A DNA stretch of 64,000 bases, taken from the NCBI RefSeq assembly GCF_000092045.1, contig NC_007761.1, forward strand, positions 3,165,001 through 3,229,000. Reading direction: 5' to 3'. How positions within the stretch are numbered: position 1 is the stretch's first letter; the number at the start of each line of letters is the position of its first letter. Position numbers and translations under genes: made by a program. Of this stretch, positions 9,140 to 19,367 are shown piece by piece. The notes beneath the pieces were generated by a model. That model saw only the letters and a program-made list of their open reading frames with translations, ran no database searches and was not told where the DNA came from. Source of the stretch: Rhizobium etli CFN 42. Its GTDB lineage: Bacteria > Pseudomonadota > Alphaproteobacteria > Rhizobiales > Rhizobiaceae.

Positions 9140-9631
9140 ATGCCGGCAGAAAAGCTGTCTTTCGAGGATTTTGAACCCGGCCGCAGTTTCGCCCTCGGCC
9201 CGAAACTGGTGCTCACCGAAGAAATCATCGAGTTCGCCAGCGAATTCGACCCGCAGCCGATGCATCTCGACGAGGCCGCCGGCCGGGCCAGCATCCTAGG
9301 CGGGCTTGCCGCCTCCGGCTGGCATACCTCCGCAATGCTCATGCGCATGATGGCAGACAGCTACGTGCTGAACGCGCTTTGCGAGGGTGCGCCGGGCATC
9401 GATCTGATGGAATGGCGAAAGCCGGTGCTGGCAGGCGATACGCTGCAGGGCCATTCGACCGTTCTCGAAGCCCGGCCGATGCGCTCGCGCCCCGGCATCG
9501 GCATCGTCAAATTCCGCCACGCGGTGGAAAACCAGCGCCGCGAACTCGTCTGCCTCTCGGAGAATTCCGTGATGATCCGCATGCGCCCCACTCCGGAGGA
9601 TGCAAACATGAGCTCGGAGCCGTCAGCATGA
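9140..9631 (+). CDS. MaoC-like hydratase, first of a tandem pair
   Basis: 163 residues from ATG 9140, chosen because GGAGGAG lies just upstream; ATGs at 9119 and 9125 are alternatives. A single hot-dog fold: FASEFDPQPMHLDEAA contains the catalytic-type Asp and His of the MaoC hydratase motif, followed by GGLAASGWHTSAMLMR. MaoC enzymes hydrate enoyl-CoA thioesters; the substrate here is unknown. Its stop overlaps the start of the second copy. Confidence 0.87.
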   Translation: MPAEKLSFEDFEPGRSFALGPKLVLTEEIIEFASEFDPQPMHLDEAAGRASILGGLAASGWHTSAMLMRMMADSYVLNALCEGAPGIDLMEWRKPVLAGDTLQGHSTVLEARPMRSRPGIGIVKFRHAVENQRRELVCLSENSVMIRMRPTPEDANMSSEPSA

Positions 9632-10095
9632 GAATGTCCGAGCTTTACGCCGTCGGTCAGAAAACCGAGATCGGCAGCTACACCTTCACCGAGGAAAACA
9701 TCATCCGCTTCGCAACCCGCCACGACCCGCAGCGTTTTCACGTCGACAAGGAAGCCGCGAAAGACACGCTCTTCGGCGGGCTTTGCGCCTCGGGCTGGCA
9801 CACCACGGCCGCCTGGATGCGGACTTTCCTCAACTTCTGGCAAAGGCAGCGCGTCGCACTCGCCAAGCAGGGCCTGACGGAGCCGAATCTCGGCCCCTCA
9901 CCCGGCTTTCAGAAACTGCAATGGCTGCGGCCGGTCTTCGCGGGCGACGTCGTGACCTATTCCGTCGCCCTGCTCTCCAGCCGACCGCTCGCATCGCGGC
10001 CGGGCTGGCATCTCAACACCATCCTCTGCGAGGGCGTCAATCAGAACGGCGATCCCGTCATGCGCTTCGAAAGCAGCGTCCTGGAATTCGACTGA
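9628..10095 (+). CDS. MaoC-like hydratase, second of a tandem pair
   Basis: 155 residues starting in an ATGA overlap with the first copy, so the two are translationally coupled. FATRHDPQRFHVDKEAA and GGLCASGWHTTAAWMR repeat the motifs of the first protein. The pair could form a heteromeric hot-dog enzyme or act on different substrates. The longer open frame beginning at 9379 is an overlap and not the real start. Confidence 0.87.
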   Translation: MRMSELYAVGQKTEIGSYTFTEENIIRFATRHDPQRFHVDKEAAKDTLFGGLCASGWHTTAAWMRTFLNFWQRQRVALAKQGLTEPNLGPSPGFQKLQWLRPVFAGDVVTYSVALLSSRPLASRPGWHLNTILCEGVNQNGDPVMRFESSVLEFD

Positions 10096-10113
10096 CGCCG
10101 TCGGAACACCGGC

Positions 10114-10656
<543 letters not shown>

Positions 10657-10722
10657 GGAACGTCCGTATCTGCGAGCGCATAAAACCGGCCGCACCCTAT
10701 CAATTGCCGAGGGTGGAACCAA

Positions 10723-10751
10723 CAAAAAAGGCGGCTCGCAAGCCGCCTTTC
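10723..10751 (-). terminator. petABC operon terminator
   Basis: AAAGGCGGCT and AGCCGCCTTT form a perfect stem with a short loop. On the minus strand it is followed by a T-run (complement of AAAAAA). It lies about 20 bases after the petC stop and upstream of apt. Confidence 0.8.
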
Positions 10752-10770
10752 GAATTCAGACACGGAACGC

Positions 10771-11655
10771 TCAATGTTCCTTGTTGGCGTAAACCGAGCG
10801 CTTCGTCAGATAGATCAGCACGGTAAAGATCGCAAGGAATACCATCACCATGAAACCGGTGCGCTTGCGCTCCTCGAGATGCGGTTCGGCGGCCCACATC
10901 AGGAACGCGGAAACGTCCTTGGCGTATTGGTCGACGGTCGCCGGCGCGCCGTCGTCATAGGTTACCTGGCCGTCGGAAAGCGGTTTCGGCATGGCGAGAA
11001 CGGCGGCAGCATGGAAATACGGGTTATAATGCGCGCCCTGCGCCACCTGGAATCCGGCTGGCGGCTCTTCATAGCCGGTCAGCAGCGAGTAGATGTAGTC
11101 CGGGCCGCTTTCCTGATACTGCGTAAAGATGTCGAAGACGAATTGCGGGAAGCCGCGCTCGACTTCACGGGCCTTGGCGATCAGCGAAAAATCAGGCGGA
11201 GCCGCACCGTTGTTGGACGCAGCCGCGGCTTCAGCATTAGCGAAAGGCGATGGGAAATGATCCGAAGGGACTGCCTTGCGGGTGAACATTTCGCCGGCAG
11301 AGTCCGGCCCGTCCTGAACTTCGTAATTGGCAGCGAATGCCTTCACCTGTGCCTCGGAATAACCGAGTTCGTCGAGCGTGCGGAAAGGCACGAGGCTCAT
11401 CGAATGGCAGGCGGAACAGACTTCCGTGTAGACCTTGAGGCCGCGCTGGAGCTGAGCCTTGTCGTAGTGCCCGAAGGGGCCGGCAAAGCTCCATTCCTGC
11501 TCCTTTGGCTCCTTCAGCGGATAGTGCGGCGTCGCGCCTTCCTCGTGATGCGCGGGAGCTGCACCATTCGCAGGCGTCGCTTCCTCGGCCAAAGCGGCGC
11601 TGCCAAGGAGAGCGGCGACGGCAAGCGGCAGAATGCTTGCAACAAGCGTTTTCAT
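10771..11655 (-). CDS. petC: Cytochrome c1 of the bc1 complex
   Basis: 294 residues. A signal peptide (cleavage near ALAEEATP) is followed by an Ala/Pro/His-rich linker and the heme-binding CSACH at 80-84. A C-terminal TM helix (about 265-284) anchors it. It carries electrons from the Rieske centre to cytochrome c. Cytochrome b and c1 are separate genes here, unlike the fused form in Bradyrhizobium. Last gene of the petABC operon, followed by a terminator. Confidence 0.95.
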   Translation of the reverse strand: MKTLVASILPLAVAALLGSAALAEEATPANGAAPAHHEEGATPHYPLKEPKEQEWSFAGPFGHYDKAQLQRGLKVYTEVCSACHSMSLVPFRTLDELGYSEAQVKAFAANYEVQDGPDSAGEMFTRKAVPSDHFPSPFANAEAAAASNNGAAPPDFSLIAKAREVERGFPQFVFDIFTQYQESGPDYIYSLLTGYEEPPAGFQVAQGAHYNPYFHAAAVLAMPKPLSDGQVTYDDGAPATVDQYAKDVSAFLMWAAEPHLEERKRTGFMVMVFLAIFTVLIYLTKRSVYANKEH

Positions 11656-11680
11656 AGTTCTATTCCCTTCCGTCGCTCGC

Positions 11681-12961
11681 TTACGCATTGGCCGCCGCGG
11701 CGGCGCCAGTGGCCTTGTTGCGCTTTTCAAGCACCGCTTCAGTGATCGAGTTCGGGATGCGGCGCGGCGTTTCCACCAGACCCAAAACTGGCATCGCGAC
11801 CAGGAAGAAGGCGAAGTAGAGAAGCGTGCAGATCTGCGACACGATGACGTAGCTGCCTTCCGCGGGCTGCGAACCGAGCCAGCCGAGGATGATCGCGTTG
11901 AGCACGAACAGCCAGAAGAACAGCTTGTACCAGGGACGGTAGACCGCCGAGCGAACCTTTGAGGTGTCAAGCCACGGCAGGAAGAAGAGCACGATGATCG
12001 CGCCGAACATCACGAGCACGCCGCCGAGTTTGGAGTCGATCGGGCCGATGTTGAAGGTGATCGAACGCAGCATCGCGTAGAACGGCAGGAAGTACCATTC
12101 GGGAACGATGTGGGCGGGCGTCTTCAACGGATCGGCCGGTATGTAGTTATCGGCGTGGCCGAGGAAGTTCGGCAGGTAGAAGACGAAGTAAGCATAGACG
12201 AGCAGGAAGACGGAGACGCCGAGAGCGTCCTTCATCGTCGCATAGGGCGTGAAGCGAACGGTGTCGGTCTTCGTCTTGACCTCGACGCCGGTTGGGTTCG
12301 TCTGGCCTGTGACGTGCAGCGCCCAGATATGCAGGACGACGACGCCGGCGATCATGAAGGGCAGCAGGTAATGCAGCGAGAAAAAGCGGTTCAGCGTCGG
12401 CTGATCAACGGCAAAGCCGCCGAGCAGGAACTGCTGCACCCATTCGCCGACCAGAGGGAAGGCCGAAAAGAAGCCGGTGATGACGGTCGCACCCCAGAAA
12501 GACATCTGCCCCCAGGGCAGGACGTAGCCCATGAAGCCCGTGGCCATCATCAGGAGGTAGATGACCACGCCGAGGATCCAGAGGATTTCGCGCGGTGCCT
12601 TGTAAGAGCCATAGTAGAGGCCCCGGGCAATGTGCAGGTAGACGGCGACGAAGAAGAAGGATGCGCCGTTGGCATGCAGGTAGCGCAGCAGCCAGCCGTG
12701 GTTGACGTCGCGCATGATCTTTTCAACGGAGTTGAAAGCGATCGTCGTGTCGGCGGCATAGTGCATGGCGAGCACGACACCCGTCAGGATCTGCACGATC
12801 AGCATGACGGAAAGCATGGCGCCAAAGGTATAGGCATAGTTCAGGTTTCTGGGAACCGGATATGCCACGAAGCTGTCATAGACCATGCGCGGCAGCGGCA
12901 GGCGCGCATCGACCCATTTTTCGAAGCCGGTTGATGGTTCGTAGCTGGAATGGCCACTCAT
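11681..12961 (-). CDS. petB: Cytochrome b of the bc1 complex
   Basis: 426 residues with eight or so TM helices. [15 protein letters not shown] and [13 protein letters not shown] surround heme-ligand histidines. The Qo-site PEWY motif is present ([15 protein letters not shown]). It oxidises ubiquinol and moves protons. It lies 14 bases downstream of petA and 25 bases upstream of petC. Confidence 0.96.
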   Translation of the reverse strand: MSGHSSYEPSTGFEKWVDARLPLPRMVYDSFVAYPVPRNLNYAYTFGAMLSVMLIVQILTGVVLAMHYAADTTIAFNSVEKIMRDVNHGWLLRYLHANGASFFFVAVYLHIARGLYYGSYKAPREILWILGVVIYLLMMATGFMGYVLPWGQMSFWGATVITGFFSAFPLVGEWVQQFLLGGFAVDQPTLNRFFSLHYLLPFMIAGVVVLHIWALHVTGQTNPTGVEVKTKTDTVRFTPYATMKDALGVSVFLLVYAYFVFYLPNFLGHADNYIPADPLKTPAHIVPEWYFLPFYAMLRSITFNIGPIDSKLGGVLVMFGAIIVLFFLPWLDTSKVRSAVYRPWYKLFFWLFVLNAIILGWLGSQPAEGSYVIVSQICTLLYFAFFLVAMPVLGLVETPRRIPNSITEAVLEKRNKATGAAAAANA

Positions 12962-12975
12962 AAATCAGTCTCCCC

Positions 12976-13554
12976 TCAACCGATCTTGATTTTGGTATCG
13001 GACACAAATGAAAAGGTCGGAATCGCCAGGTTCTGCGGCGCAGGGCCTTTGCGAATGCGGCCGGCCGTGTCGTAGACCGAGCCATGGCAGGGACAGAACC
13101 AACCATTGTACTCACCGGCCTGACCGAGCGGAACGCAACCGAGATGGGTGCAGGTGCCGATCATGACGATCCAGTTTTCCTTGTCCTTGCCACCCGAACG
13201 GTCAACACCAGTTGCCTGCGCTTCAGGCGGAAGGTTCGCGTTGCGCGCGATCGGATCCTTGAGATCCGCCAGCGGAACATCGGCTGCCGCCTTCACTTCC
13301 TCCGGCGTGCGGTTGCGGATAAAGATCGGCTTGCCGCGCCACTTGACCGTCAATGACATGCCGGGCTCAAGGCTCGCGACATCGACTTCAATCGAGGCAA
13401 GCGCCAGCGTCGACGCATCCGGACGCATCTGGTCGATGAACGGCCATGCGACAGCAACGGCGCCGACAGCGCCCGCCATACCAGTGGTGAGATAAAGGAA
13501 ATCACGGCGAGTGGGCTCTGCTGAAGCCTCGCTTGTCGTTACGTGTTCGCTCAC
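12976..13554 (-). CDS. petA: Rieske iron-sulfur subunit of the bc1 complex
   Basis: 192 residues. The N-terminal TRRDFLYLTTGMAGAVGAVA is a twin-arginine-type signal anchor. The 2Fe-2S ligands are in CTHLGC (135-140) and CPCHGS (154-159): C135, H137, C154 and H157, with C140 and C156 for the disulfide. First gene of the petABC operon. Confidence 0.96.
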   Translation of the reverse strand: MSEHVTTSEASAEPTRRDFLYLTTGMAGAVGAVAVAWPFIDQMRPDASTLALASIEVDVASLEPGMSLTVKWRGKPIFIRNRTPEEVKAAADVPLADLKDPIARNANLPPEAQATGVDRSGGKDKENWIVMIGTCTHLGCVPLGQAGEYNGWFCPCHGSVYDTAGRIRKGPAPQNLAIPTFSFVSDTKIKIG

Positions 13555-13840
13555 GGCTTAACCATCCTCTGCGCAATTATCGCGGAATTCCGCCCCGCCC
13601 CCTCTGCTGGTGAATCGATCTGGACACATTTCAGCCATAGATTCCCCGGCAATCCGGCGCGTTCTAAGCTTGATCGCAAATTATGTCCAGCCTTGACAAG
13701 GGGATGAGGGCACAATGTCGCGGGAAATTTCAGAGGAATTTTTTACGGCAAACACCCGCGTGCCCTTATGTTGCATTGCAACAAAAGAGCCGCCGTGTTA
13801 GGCGCAACCGCAACGATGCCAGCCAGCCGGACCCGAGCGG

Positions 13841-14773
13841 ATGAGAGACACGATCTTTTGCGTAATGAGCGTTCTCACTACCCTCGTCCTCGCCATAATC
13901 TCGCTGCGCTATGTCAAAGATTTCTATTTGCTTTCTCTTTTTTACAGCTTCCAGATCCATCTGGCAGCGGCCGCAGCAGTGGCCTCCGGCATAGCCCTCC
14001 TCTTCAAGCGGCATTGGTACGCGCTGCTGACACTCGGCGCATCGATGGTTCTCGTCGTCCACGGCATCGTGATGACACGTGAATTCGTCGAGCCTGCGGT
14101 AGACGAGAGCCGCCCTGCTCTCTTCAAGCTGCTGTCCTTCAATATAGAGAACGACAATTTCGCAAACGGCGCTGATATCGCCGACATGGCGATCGGTTCG
14201 GGCGCTGATGTCGTCAATATTCTGGAGGCCGAACCGGTATTTTCCGAATTGCCGCGACTGCTCAAGACCTACCCCTATTACGTCGGCTGCGGCGTCGGCA
14301 TGGAGCAATGCGATACGCTCGTCTTGTCGAAGCGTCCGCTGATCGAACCTCACATCCGCAGCCTTGGCCTGCTCTGGCGCAACCGGCTGACGATCTCGAC
14401 CATCGATTTCGACGGCCAGAAGGTCAACTTCCTCGCCGCGCACCTGACCAAACCCTATTATGACGAATTCCACGGCCTGGAAATCGAAGATCTCGCCGAG
14501 ATTATCCCTTCGCTACCGGGACCACTCGTGCTTGCCGGCGATTTCAATACGTCGATTCTGGCGCCGGATGTGCAGTATCTCATGCGCAGCCAGGGCTTGG
14601 GCACAGCATCGCTGGAGCCTGCGACATGGCCGATCGCTGCCGGCCCCTTCGGCATTTCGATAGATCACGTCTTCAGCAAAGCGCCCCTGCGGCTGAAATC
14701 GGTCCGCCGCATAAAGAGCAGTTTCGGATCAAACCATTTTGGCCTCATGGCGGAATTCATCCTCGATCCTTGA
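13841..14773 (+). CDS. Membrane-anchored endonuclease/exonuclease/phosphatase family protein
   Basis: 310 residues. Three N-terminal hydrophobic segments (about residues 1-80) precede an EEP-fold domain. LLSFNIEND supplies the metal-binding Asn, VNILEAEP the Glu, AGDFN the Asp/Asn pair and SIDHVFS the terminal Asp-His. Relatives hydrolyse phosphodiesters in nucleic acids, lipids or envelope phosphates; the substrate here is unknown. Its 3' end overlaps the convergent ABC gene by 45 bases. Confidence 0.87.
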   Translation: MRDTIFCVMSVLTTLVLAIISLRYVKDFYLLSLFYSFQIHLAAAAAVASGIALLFKRHWYALLTLGASMVLVVHGIVMTREFVEPAVDESRPALFKLLSFNIENDNFANGADIADMAIGSGADVVNILEAEPVFSELPRLLKTYPYYVGCGVGMEQCDTLVLSKRPLIEPHIRSLGLLWRNRLTISTIDFDGQKVNFLAAHLTKPYYDEFHGLEIEDLAEIIPSLPGPLVLAGDFNTSILAPDVQYLMRSQGLGTASLEPATWPIAAGPFGISIDHVFSKAPLRLKSVRRIKSSFGSNHFGLMAEFILDP

Positions 14774-16642
14774 GCCTGCATCCTCCTCGGCCGCGAGAAA
14801 GCCCCCGGATTGGCGTGCCCAAAGTTCGGCATAGAGCCCACCGCGGCGCAGCAGCTCGTCGTGGCTGCCCTCCTCGATGATCCGGCCAAGGTCGACGACG
14901 ATCAGCCGGTCGAGAGCGGCGATCGTCGACAGCCGGTGGGCGATCGCGAGCACTGTCTTGCCCTCCATGATCCGATGAAGATTGGACTGGATCACCTCCT
15001 CCACTTCCGAATCGAGCGCCGACGTCGCTTCGTCGAGGACCAGGATCGGCGCGTCCTTCAGCATGACTCGCGCGATGGCGATGCGCTGCCGCTGCCCGCC
15101 CGACAGTTTGACGCCGCGTTCGCCGACATGCGCATCGAAGCCTCTACGGCCCTGCTGATCCTGCAGGCGGCCGATGAAGTCGATGGCTTCGGCGCGCCGG
15201 GCCGCCTCGATCAGCCGCTCCTCGCCGGCATCCGGCCGTCCGAAGAGTATATTGTCGCGCACGGAACGATGCAGCAGCGACGTATCCTGGCTGACGACGC
15301 CGATCTGCATCCGCAGTGATTCCTGAGTGACGGTCGATATATCCTGACCGTCGATCAGGATGCGGCCGTCCTGAATGTCATAGAGACGCAGCAGCAGGTT
15401 CATCAGCGTTGATTTGCCGGCGCCCGAACGCCCGACGATCCCGACCTTCTCGCCTGGCCGGATGGTCAGGGAGAAATTCTCGACGACGGGCTGCTGACCC
15501 TTGCCGTAGCGGAAGGAGACATTGTCGAAGCGGACACCGGGCTGGCGGATCACCAGGCTCTTCGCATCGGGCCGATCGATGAGCCCGAGCGGCTGCGAAA
15601 TCAGTTCGGCGGCATTCTGAATGGTGCCGAGATTGCGCATGATGCCGTTGAACTGCGTCATCAGGCGCCCGAGCAGGAAATTCAGCCGGAGCACCAGCGC
15701 CAGCGAAAATGCCACCGCGCCGGAGCTGATCAAGCCGCGCAGCCAGAGATCGACGCTTAGGCCCGCCATTGTCACGATCATCAGGCCGGAGAGCAGCGCC
15801 ATCGAGGCCCTCACACCGGTGATGAACCGCGTGAAGCGCAGCACCGTGTCCTGATAGATATCGAAACCTTGGCGCATGTAGCGGTCGCTCTCTTCATCGC
15901 GTGCGAACAGCTTCAGCGTCTGCATATTGCTATAGGAGTCGACCATCCGGCCGTTCAGCATCGAGCCGGCCTCCGCCGTTTCGCGGGAGTGATGGCGGAT
16001 CCGTGGGACAAAGTGGCGGGCAAGCAGGCTGAAGGCGCCGAGCCAGAACAGCACGACGGCGGCGAGTGTAAAGTCCAGCCTGGCGACGAGCACGAGCGTC
16101 GTTGCCGCATAAATTCCGACAAACCAGACGCTTTCCATCAGCGAGGTGACGAGATCGCCGGTTGCCTGGCCGGCAGACCAGACCTTGGTGACGATACGCC
16201 CGGAGAAATCGCTCTGGAAGAACGACAATGATTGCCTTGAGACGTGGAGATAAGATTGCCAACGTGCTAGATTGTAGAAACCCGGCGTGATCACCTGCTG
16301 ATCGACGAGGGCGATCAGGAAGGCGACAACGAAGCGCAAGAGCCCGATGAGTGCGAGCATGCCGAACAGCTCGCCGCCATGAGCCGCGAGAAGACCGCTC
16401 CAGCCGGCGCTGGGCGTGATACTAGCGAGAATATCGACGAGGCGTCCGACGAACCAGAAGAGTGCGGCCTCAATTGCCGCCGACGTGCCGCCGAGAATGA
16501 GCATGGCGATGAACGGCATCTTCGCCTGGCCGATGTAGAACCAGATGAAACCGAGCGTCGCGCGTGGCGGCTGCAAGTCGTCGCGCGGACGGAACGGATC
16601 GATCCAGGTTTCGAACAGGCGGAAGACAGGTCGCAGAAACAT
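14729..16642 (-). CDS. ABC half-exporter (permease-ATPase fusion)
   Basis: 637 residues. An N-terminal six-helix exporter domain is followed by an ATPase domain with Walker A GRSGAGKST, Q-loop VVSQDTSLL, signature LSGGQRQR, Walker B ILVLDEATSALD and the switch histidine in IAHRLST. All catalytic residues are present, so a homodimer would be functional. Type-IV exporter family (MsbA/multidrug-like); the substrate cannot be read from sequence. A very similar gene lies at 17127-18983. Confidence 0.92.
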   Translation of the reverse strand: MFLRPVFRLFETWIDPFRPRDDLQPPRATLGFIWFYIGQAKMPFIAMLILGGTSAAIEAALFWFVGRLVDILASITPSAGWSGLLAAHGGELFGMLALIGLLRFVVAFLIALVDQQVITPGFYNLARWQSYLHVSRQSLSFFQSDFSGRIVTKVWSAGQATGDLVTSLMESVWFVGIYAATTLVLVARLDFTLAAVVLFWLGAFSLLARHFVPRIRHHSRETAEAGSMLNGRMVDSYSNMQTLKLFARDEESDRYMRQGFDIYQDTVLRFTRFITGVRASMALLSGLMIVTMAGLSVDLWLRGLISSGAVAFSLALVLRLNFLLGRLMTQFNGIMRNLGTIQNAAELISQPLGLIDRPDAKSLVIRQPGVRFDNVSFRYGKGQQPVVENFSLTIRPGEKVGIVGRSGAGKSTLMNLLLRLYDIQDGRILIDGQDISTVTQESLRMQIGVVSQDTSLLHRSVRDNILFGRPDAGEERLIEAARRAEAIDFIGRLQDQQGRRGFDAHVGERGVKLSGGQRQRIAIARVMLKDAPILVLDEATSALDSEVEEVIQSNLHRIMEGKTVLAIAHRLSTIAALDRLIVVDLGRIIEEGSHDELLRRGGLYAELWARQSGGFLAAEEDAGSRIEDEFRHEAKMV

Positions 16643-16804
16643 GGAAGCGATATAGGCGGATTGAGGGGAGCGGCAAAGGGAATGGAAAGCGGACGCAACC
16701 TAATATTTTGGTAATAAACGATAACATCGGCGGCATCGCCATTGATTGCCCCCGAACCCGTCGCAATCTGACGATAGAATCGCGCTTCACTGGAGAGAAG
16801 GCTC

Positions 16805-17035
16805 ATGGAAACGAAAATGCTCGATGCGCATATTCCGCTTCCGCTTGCAGAAAGGTTGGATGCCTTGGCTTTCGACCTGGCGCTGCCGCGCGATGTGATC
16901 GTCACAGAAGCCATCGCTGCCTGGCTCGACCGCGAGGAGCGCCGCCGTATAGTGGCGCTGCGCACGATCGCAGCCGCCAACACGATCGTCGTCGTCGAAC
17001 AGGACCGGGTGATCGACTGGGCCGACAGTCTTTGA
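16805..17035 (+). CDS. CopG-like ribbon-helix-helix protein
   Basis: 76 residues behind GGAGAGAAGG. HIPLPLAERLDALAFDLALP followed by RDVIVTEAIAAWLDREERR fits the ribbon-helix-helix pattern of CopG/ParD-like DNA-binding proteins and antitoxins. No toxin gene is beside it. It lies between two ABC exporter genes on the opposite strand. It might repress locally, or be an orphan antitoxin. Confidence 0.75.
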   Translation: METKMLDAHIPLPLAERLDALAFDLALPRDVIVTEAIAAWLDREERRRIVALRTIAAANTIVVVEQDRVIDWADSL

Positions 17036-17092
17036 AAGCACGCCGGCACGACCGCAGCCGATCTTCTGGCGAGCACAATCATCAAAAAAATC

Positions 17093-17130
17093 AAATGCCC
17101 TCCCCGCTCACGCCGGGAGGGCATTTTTAT
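17093..17130. terminator. Shared terminator between convergent genes
   Basis: ATGCCCTCCC and GGGAGGGCAT form a perfect 10-bp stem with an ATTTTTATT tail on the plus strand and an A-rich left flank. It can serve the CopG-like gene and, on the other strand, the ABC gene ending at 17127. Confidence 0.75.
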
Positions 17131-18983
17131 TCCGCTGCCTCTTCCGCCTCTTCGGCGTGATCGGAGAGGAAGCCGCCGGACTGGCGGTTCCAGAGGTCGG
17201 CATAGGTGCCGCCGCTTTCGATCAGTTCGCCGTGCGAGCCGGCCTCGATAATCCGGCCCTTCTCGAGCACGATCAACCGGTCCATCTCCGTCAGCGTCGA
17301 AAGCCGGTGGGCGATCGCGATTACCGTCTTGCCTTCCATCAGGGCGAAGAGGTTTTCCTGGATCGCCGCTTCGACTTCCGAATCGAGCGCCGAAGTCGCC
17401 TCGTCGAGCACCAGGATCGGCGCATCCTTCAGGAAGACGCGAGCGATGGCGATCCGCTGCCGCTGACCGCCGGAGAGCTTGACGCCGCGTTCCCCAACCT
17501 GCGCGTCGAGCCCTTTGCGGCCTTGCATATCGACGAGCCCTTCGATGAATTCCCAGGCATTGGCCCGCTTTGAGGCTTCGATCACCTCCGCGTCGCTCGC
17601 CTCCGGCCGGCCATAGGCGATGTTGTCGCGGATCGAGCGATGCAGCAGTGACGTATCCTGCGTCACCACGCCGATCAGCGAACGCAGGCTCTCCTGCGAG
17701 ACGCCTGATATATCCTGCCCGTCGATGGTGATGCGGCCGGCCTCCAGATCGTAGAAGCGCAGCAGCAGGTTCATCAGCGTCGTCTTGCCGGCGCCGGAAC
17801 GACCGACCAGACCGACTTTCTCGCCTGCCTTGATGTCGAGCGACAGATTGTCGATGACCCCCTCGCCCTGGCCATAGTGGAAGCGGATGCGATCGTAATG
17901 GATCGCTCCCTTCTTCGCCGTCATGTCAGGCGCATTCGGCTTGTCGATGATGTCGTGCTGCTTGCTCATCATCTCCATTCCGTCATAGACCGTGCCAATA
18001 TTCTCGAACAGCGCCGAGACTTCCCACATGATCCATTGCGACATGCCGTTGACGCGCATGGCAAGACCGATGGCGATGGCGATCGCGCCGACCGAGATCG
18101 CCCCGTTCAGCCAAAACCAGATCGACAGGCCCGCGACAACGAAGAGCGCGACGCAGTTGTTCAGGTAGACGCTGATATGGAACAGCGTCACCTTTCGCAT
18201 CTGCTTGTGCACGGTCTGCAGGAACTCGTCCATGCCCTGTTTGGCATAGATCTCCTCACGTCCCGCATGCGAGAACAGCTTGACGGTTGCGATGTTCGTG
18301 TAGCTGTCGACTACGCGCCCCGTCATCATCGAGCGCGCATCCGCCTGCTGGGCAGCGATCTTGCGAAGCCGCGGTACAAAATAAGACACGATGCTGACAT
18401 AGATGGTGAGCCAGACGAGGATCGGGATCATCAGCCGCCAGTCGGCCGCGGCAATCACGATGATCATCGTCAGAAAATAGCTGACGACATAGACGAAGAC
18501 ATCGAGGATCTTCATCACCGTTTCGCGCACGGCAAGCGAGGTCTGCATCACCTTGGTCGCAACGCGCCCGGCAAACTCGTTGGCGAAAAACGTCATGCTG
18601 TGGCGCAGCAGGAAGCGGTGCATCTGCCAGCGCGCCATCATCGGATAGTTGCCGAGCAGCATCTGGTGCATGATGAGGGAATCGAGCCCGGCCGCCAGCG
18701 GCAAGCCGACCAGCACCAGCGCCGCCATCCAGAACAGCTTGTGGCCTTCCGTCTGCAGGAAGGTGGCGCGGTCGGCGTTGGTCAGCCAGTCGACGATGTC
18801 GCCGAGAAACTGGAAGAGCGCCACTTCGCCGATCGCGATAGATGCCGTCAGCACGGCCATCATGGCGAGCCAGGGCGCTGCCGGCTTGCTGTAATGCCAG
18901 CAGAAAGCAAAGAGACCTTTCGGGGGCGCGACGGGCTCCTCGCTAGGAAAGGGATTGAGTCGCTGTTCGAACCAGCCAAACAT
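17127..18983 (-). CDS. ABC half-exporter (permease-ATPase fusion), second copy
   Basis: 618 residues from the ATG at 18983 (MFGWFEQRLNPFP), chosen for the GGAG seven bases upstream; a longer frame to 19094 lacks support. Six predicted TM helices, then an ATPase domain with GRSGAGKTT, LSGGQRQR, ILVLDEATSALD and IAHRLST. Its ATPase domain is nearly the same as that of the gene at 14729-16642, so the two are probably paralogues. They could pair as a heterodimer, though each has complete ATP sites. Confidence 0.92.
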   Translation of the reverse strand: MFGWFEQRLNPFPSEEPVAPPKGLFAFCWHYSKPAAPWLAMMAVLTASIAIGEVALFQFLGDIVDWLTNADRATFLQTEGHKLFWMAALVLVGLPLAAGLDSLIMHQMLLGNYPMMARWQMHRFLLRHSMTFFANEFAGRVATKVMQTSLAVRETVMKILDVFVYVVSYFLTMIIVIAAADWRLMIPILVWLTIYVSIVSYFVPRLRKIAAQQADARSMMTGRVVDSYTNIATVKLFSHAGREEIYAKQGMDEFLQTVHKQMRKVTLFHISVYLNNCVALFVVAGLSIWFWLNGAISVGAIAIAIGLAMRVNGMSQWIMWEVSALFENIGTVYDGMEMMSKQHDIIDKPNAPDMTAKKGAIHYDRIRFHYGQGEGVIDNLSLDIKAGEKVGLVGRSGAGKTTLMNLLLRFYDLEAGRITIDGQDISGVSQESLRSLIGVVTQDTSLLHRSIRDNIAYGRPEASDAEVIEASKRANAWEFIEGLVDMQGRKGLDAQVGERGVKLSGGQRQRIAIARVFLKDAPILVLDEATSALDSEVEAAIQENLFALMEGKTVIAIAHRLSTLTEMDRLIVLEKGRIIEAGSHGELIESGGTYADLWNRQSGGFLSDHAEEAEEAAE

Positions 18984-19367
18984 GAAAATGCTCCGAAACA
19001 TCAGCGTTCCGGCTCCCGGCTTCGCGCCATCCCGGCGCCATGCAAGCACATATGGGAACCGGACGTTCAAGGGGCGAGGCTGAAACAGCCGCACAATGGA
19101 TCAAAAGGGAAGTTTTAGAAGGAAGCCCGCTCTAGCGGCGCCATGTCGCCTTGGTCGGCATCACGGCGGGAAAGCGCATTATGAGCAAAATATTCATGAG
19201 GCCCTCCCTGCTGGCTTTCGAAGATGTGCATGCATAACGCGAAAACTGCGAATTTTCCAGCCCCGAACTGCCGCGAATCGAACGTACCTGGGCCAAACTG
19301 CGTCCTGTTGCGCCGAAATCACAGTTGTATTAGGCCTCCCGTGTCGAAACGAACGGGCAACGCCTGA
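18984..19367. other. Intergenic region upstream of trmL
   Basis: About 384 bases between divergent genes. It holds an 18-codon frame at 19181-19237 and a 91-codon frame at 19096-19371 that runs into trmL; neither has a clear ribosome-binding site. No strong promoter or hairpin was recognised. Confidence 0.45.

Noticed and set aside
19181..19237. 18-codon frame MSKIFMRPSLLAFEDVHA upstream of trmL
   Set aside because: No clear ribosome-binding site, no codon cluster or hairpin to suggest a leader peptide. Left open, not called.
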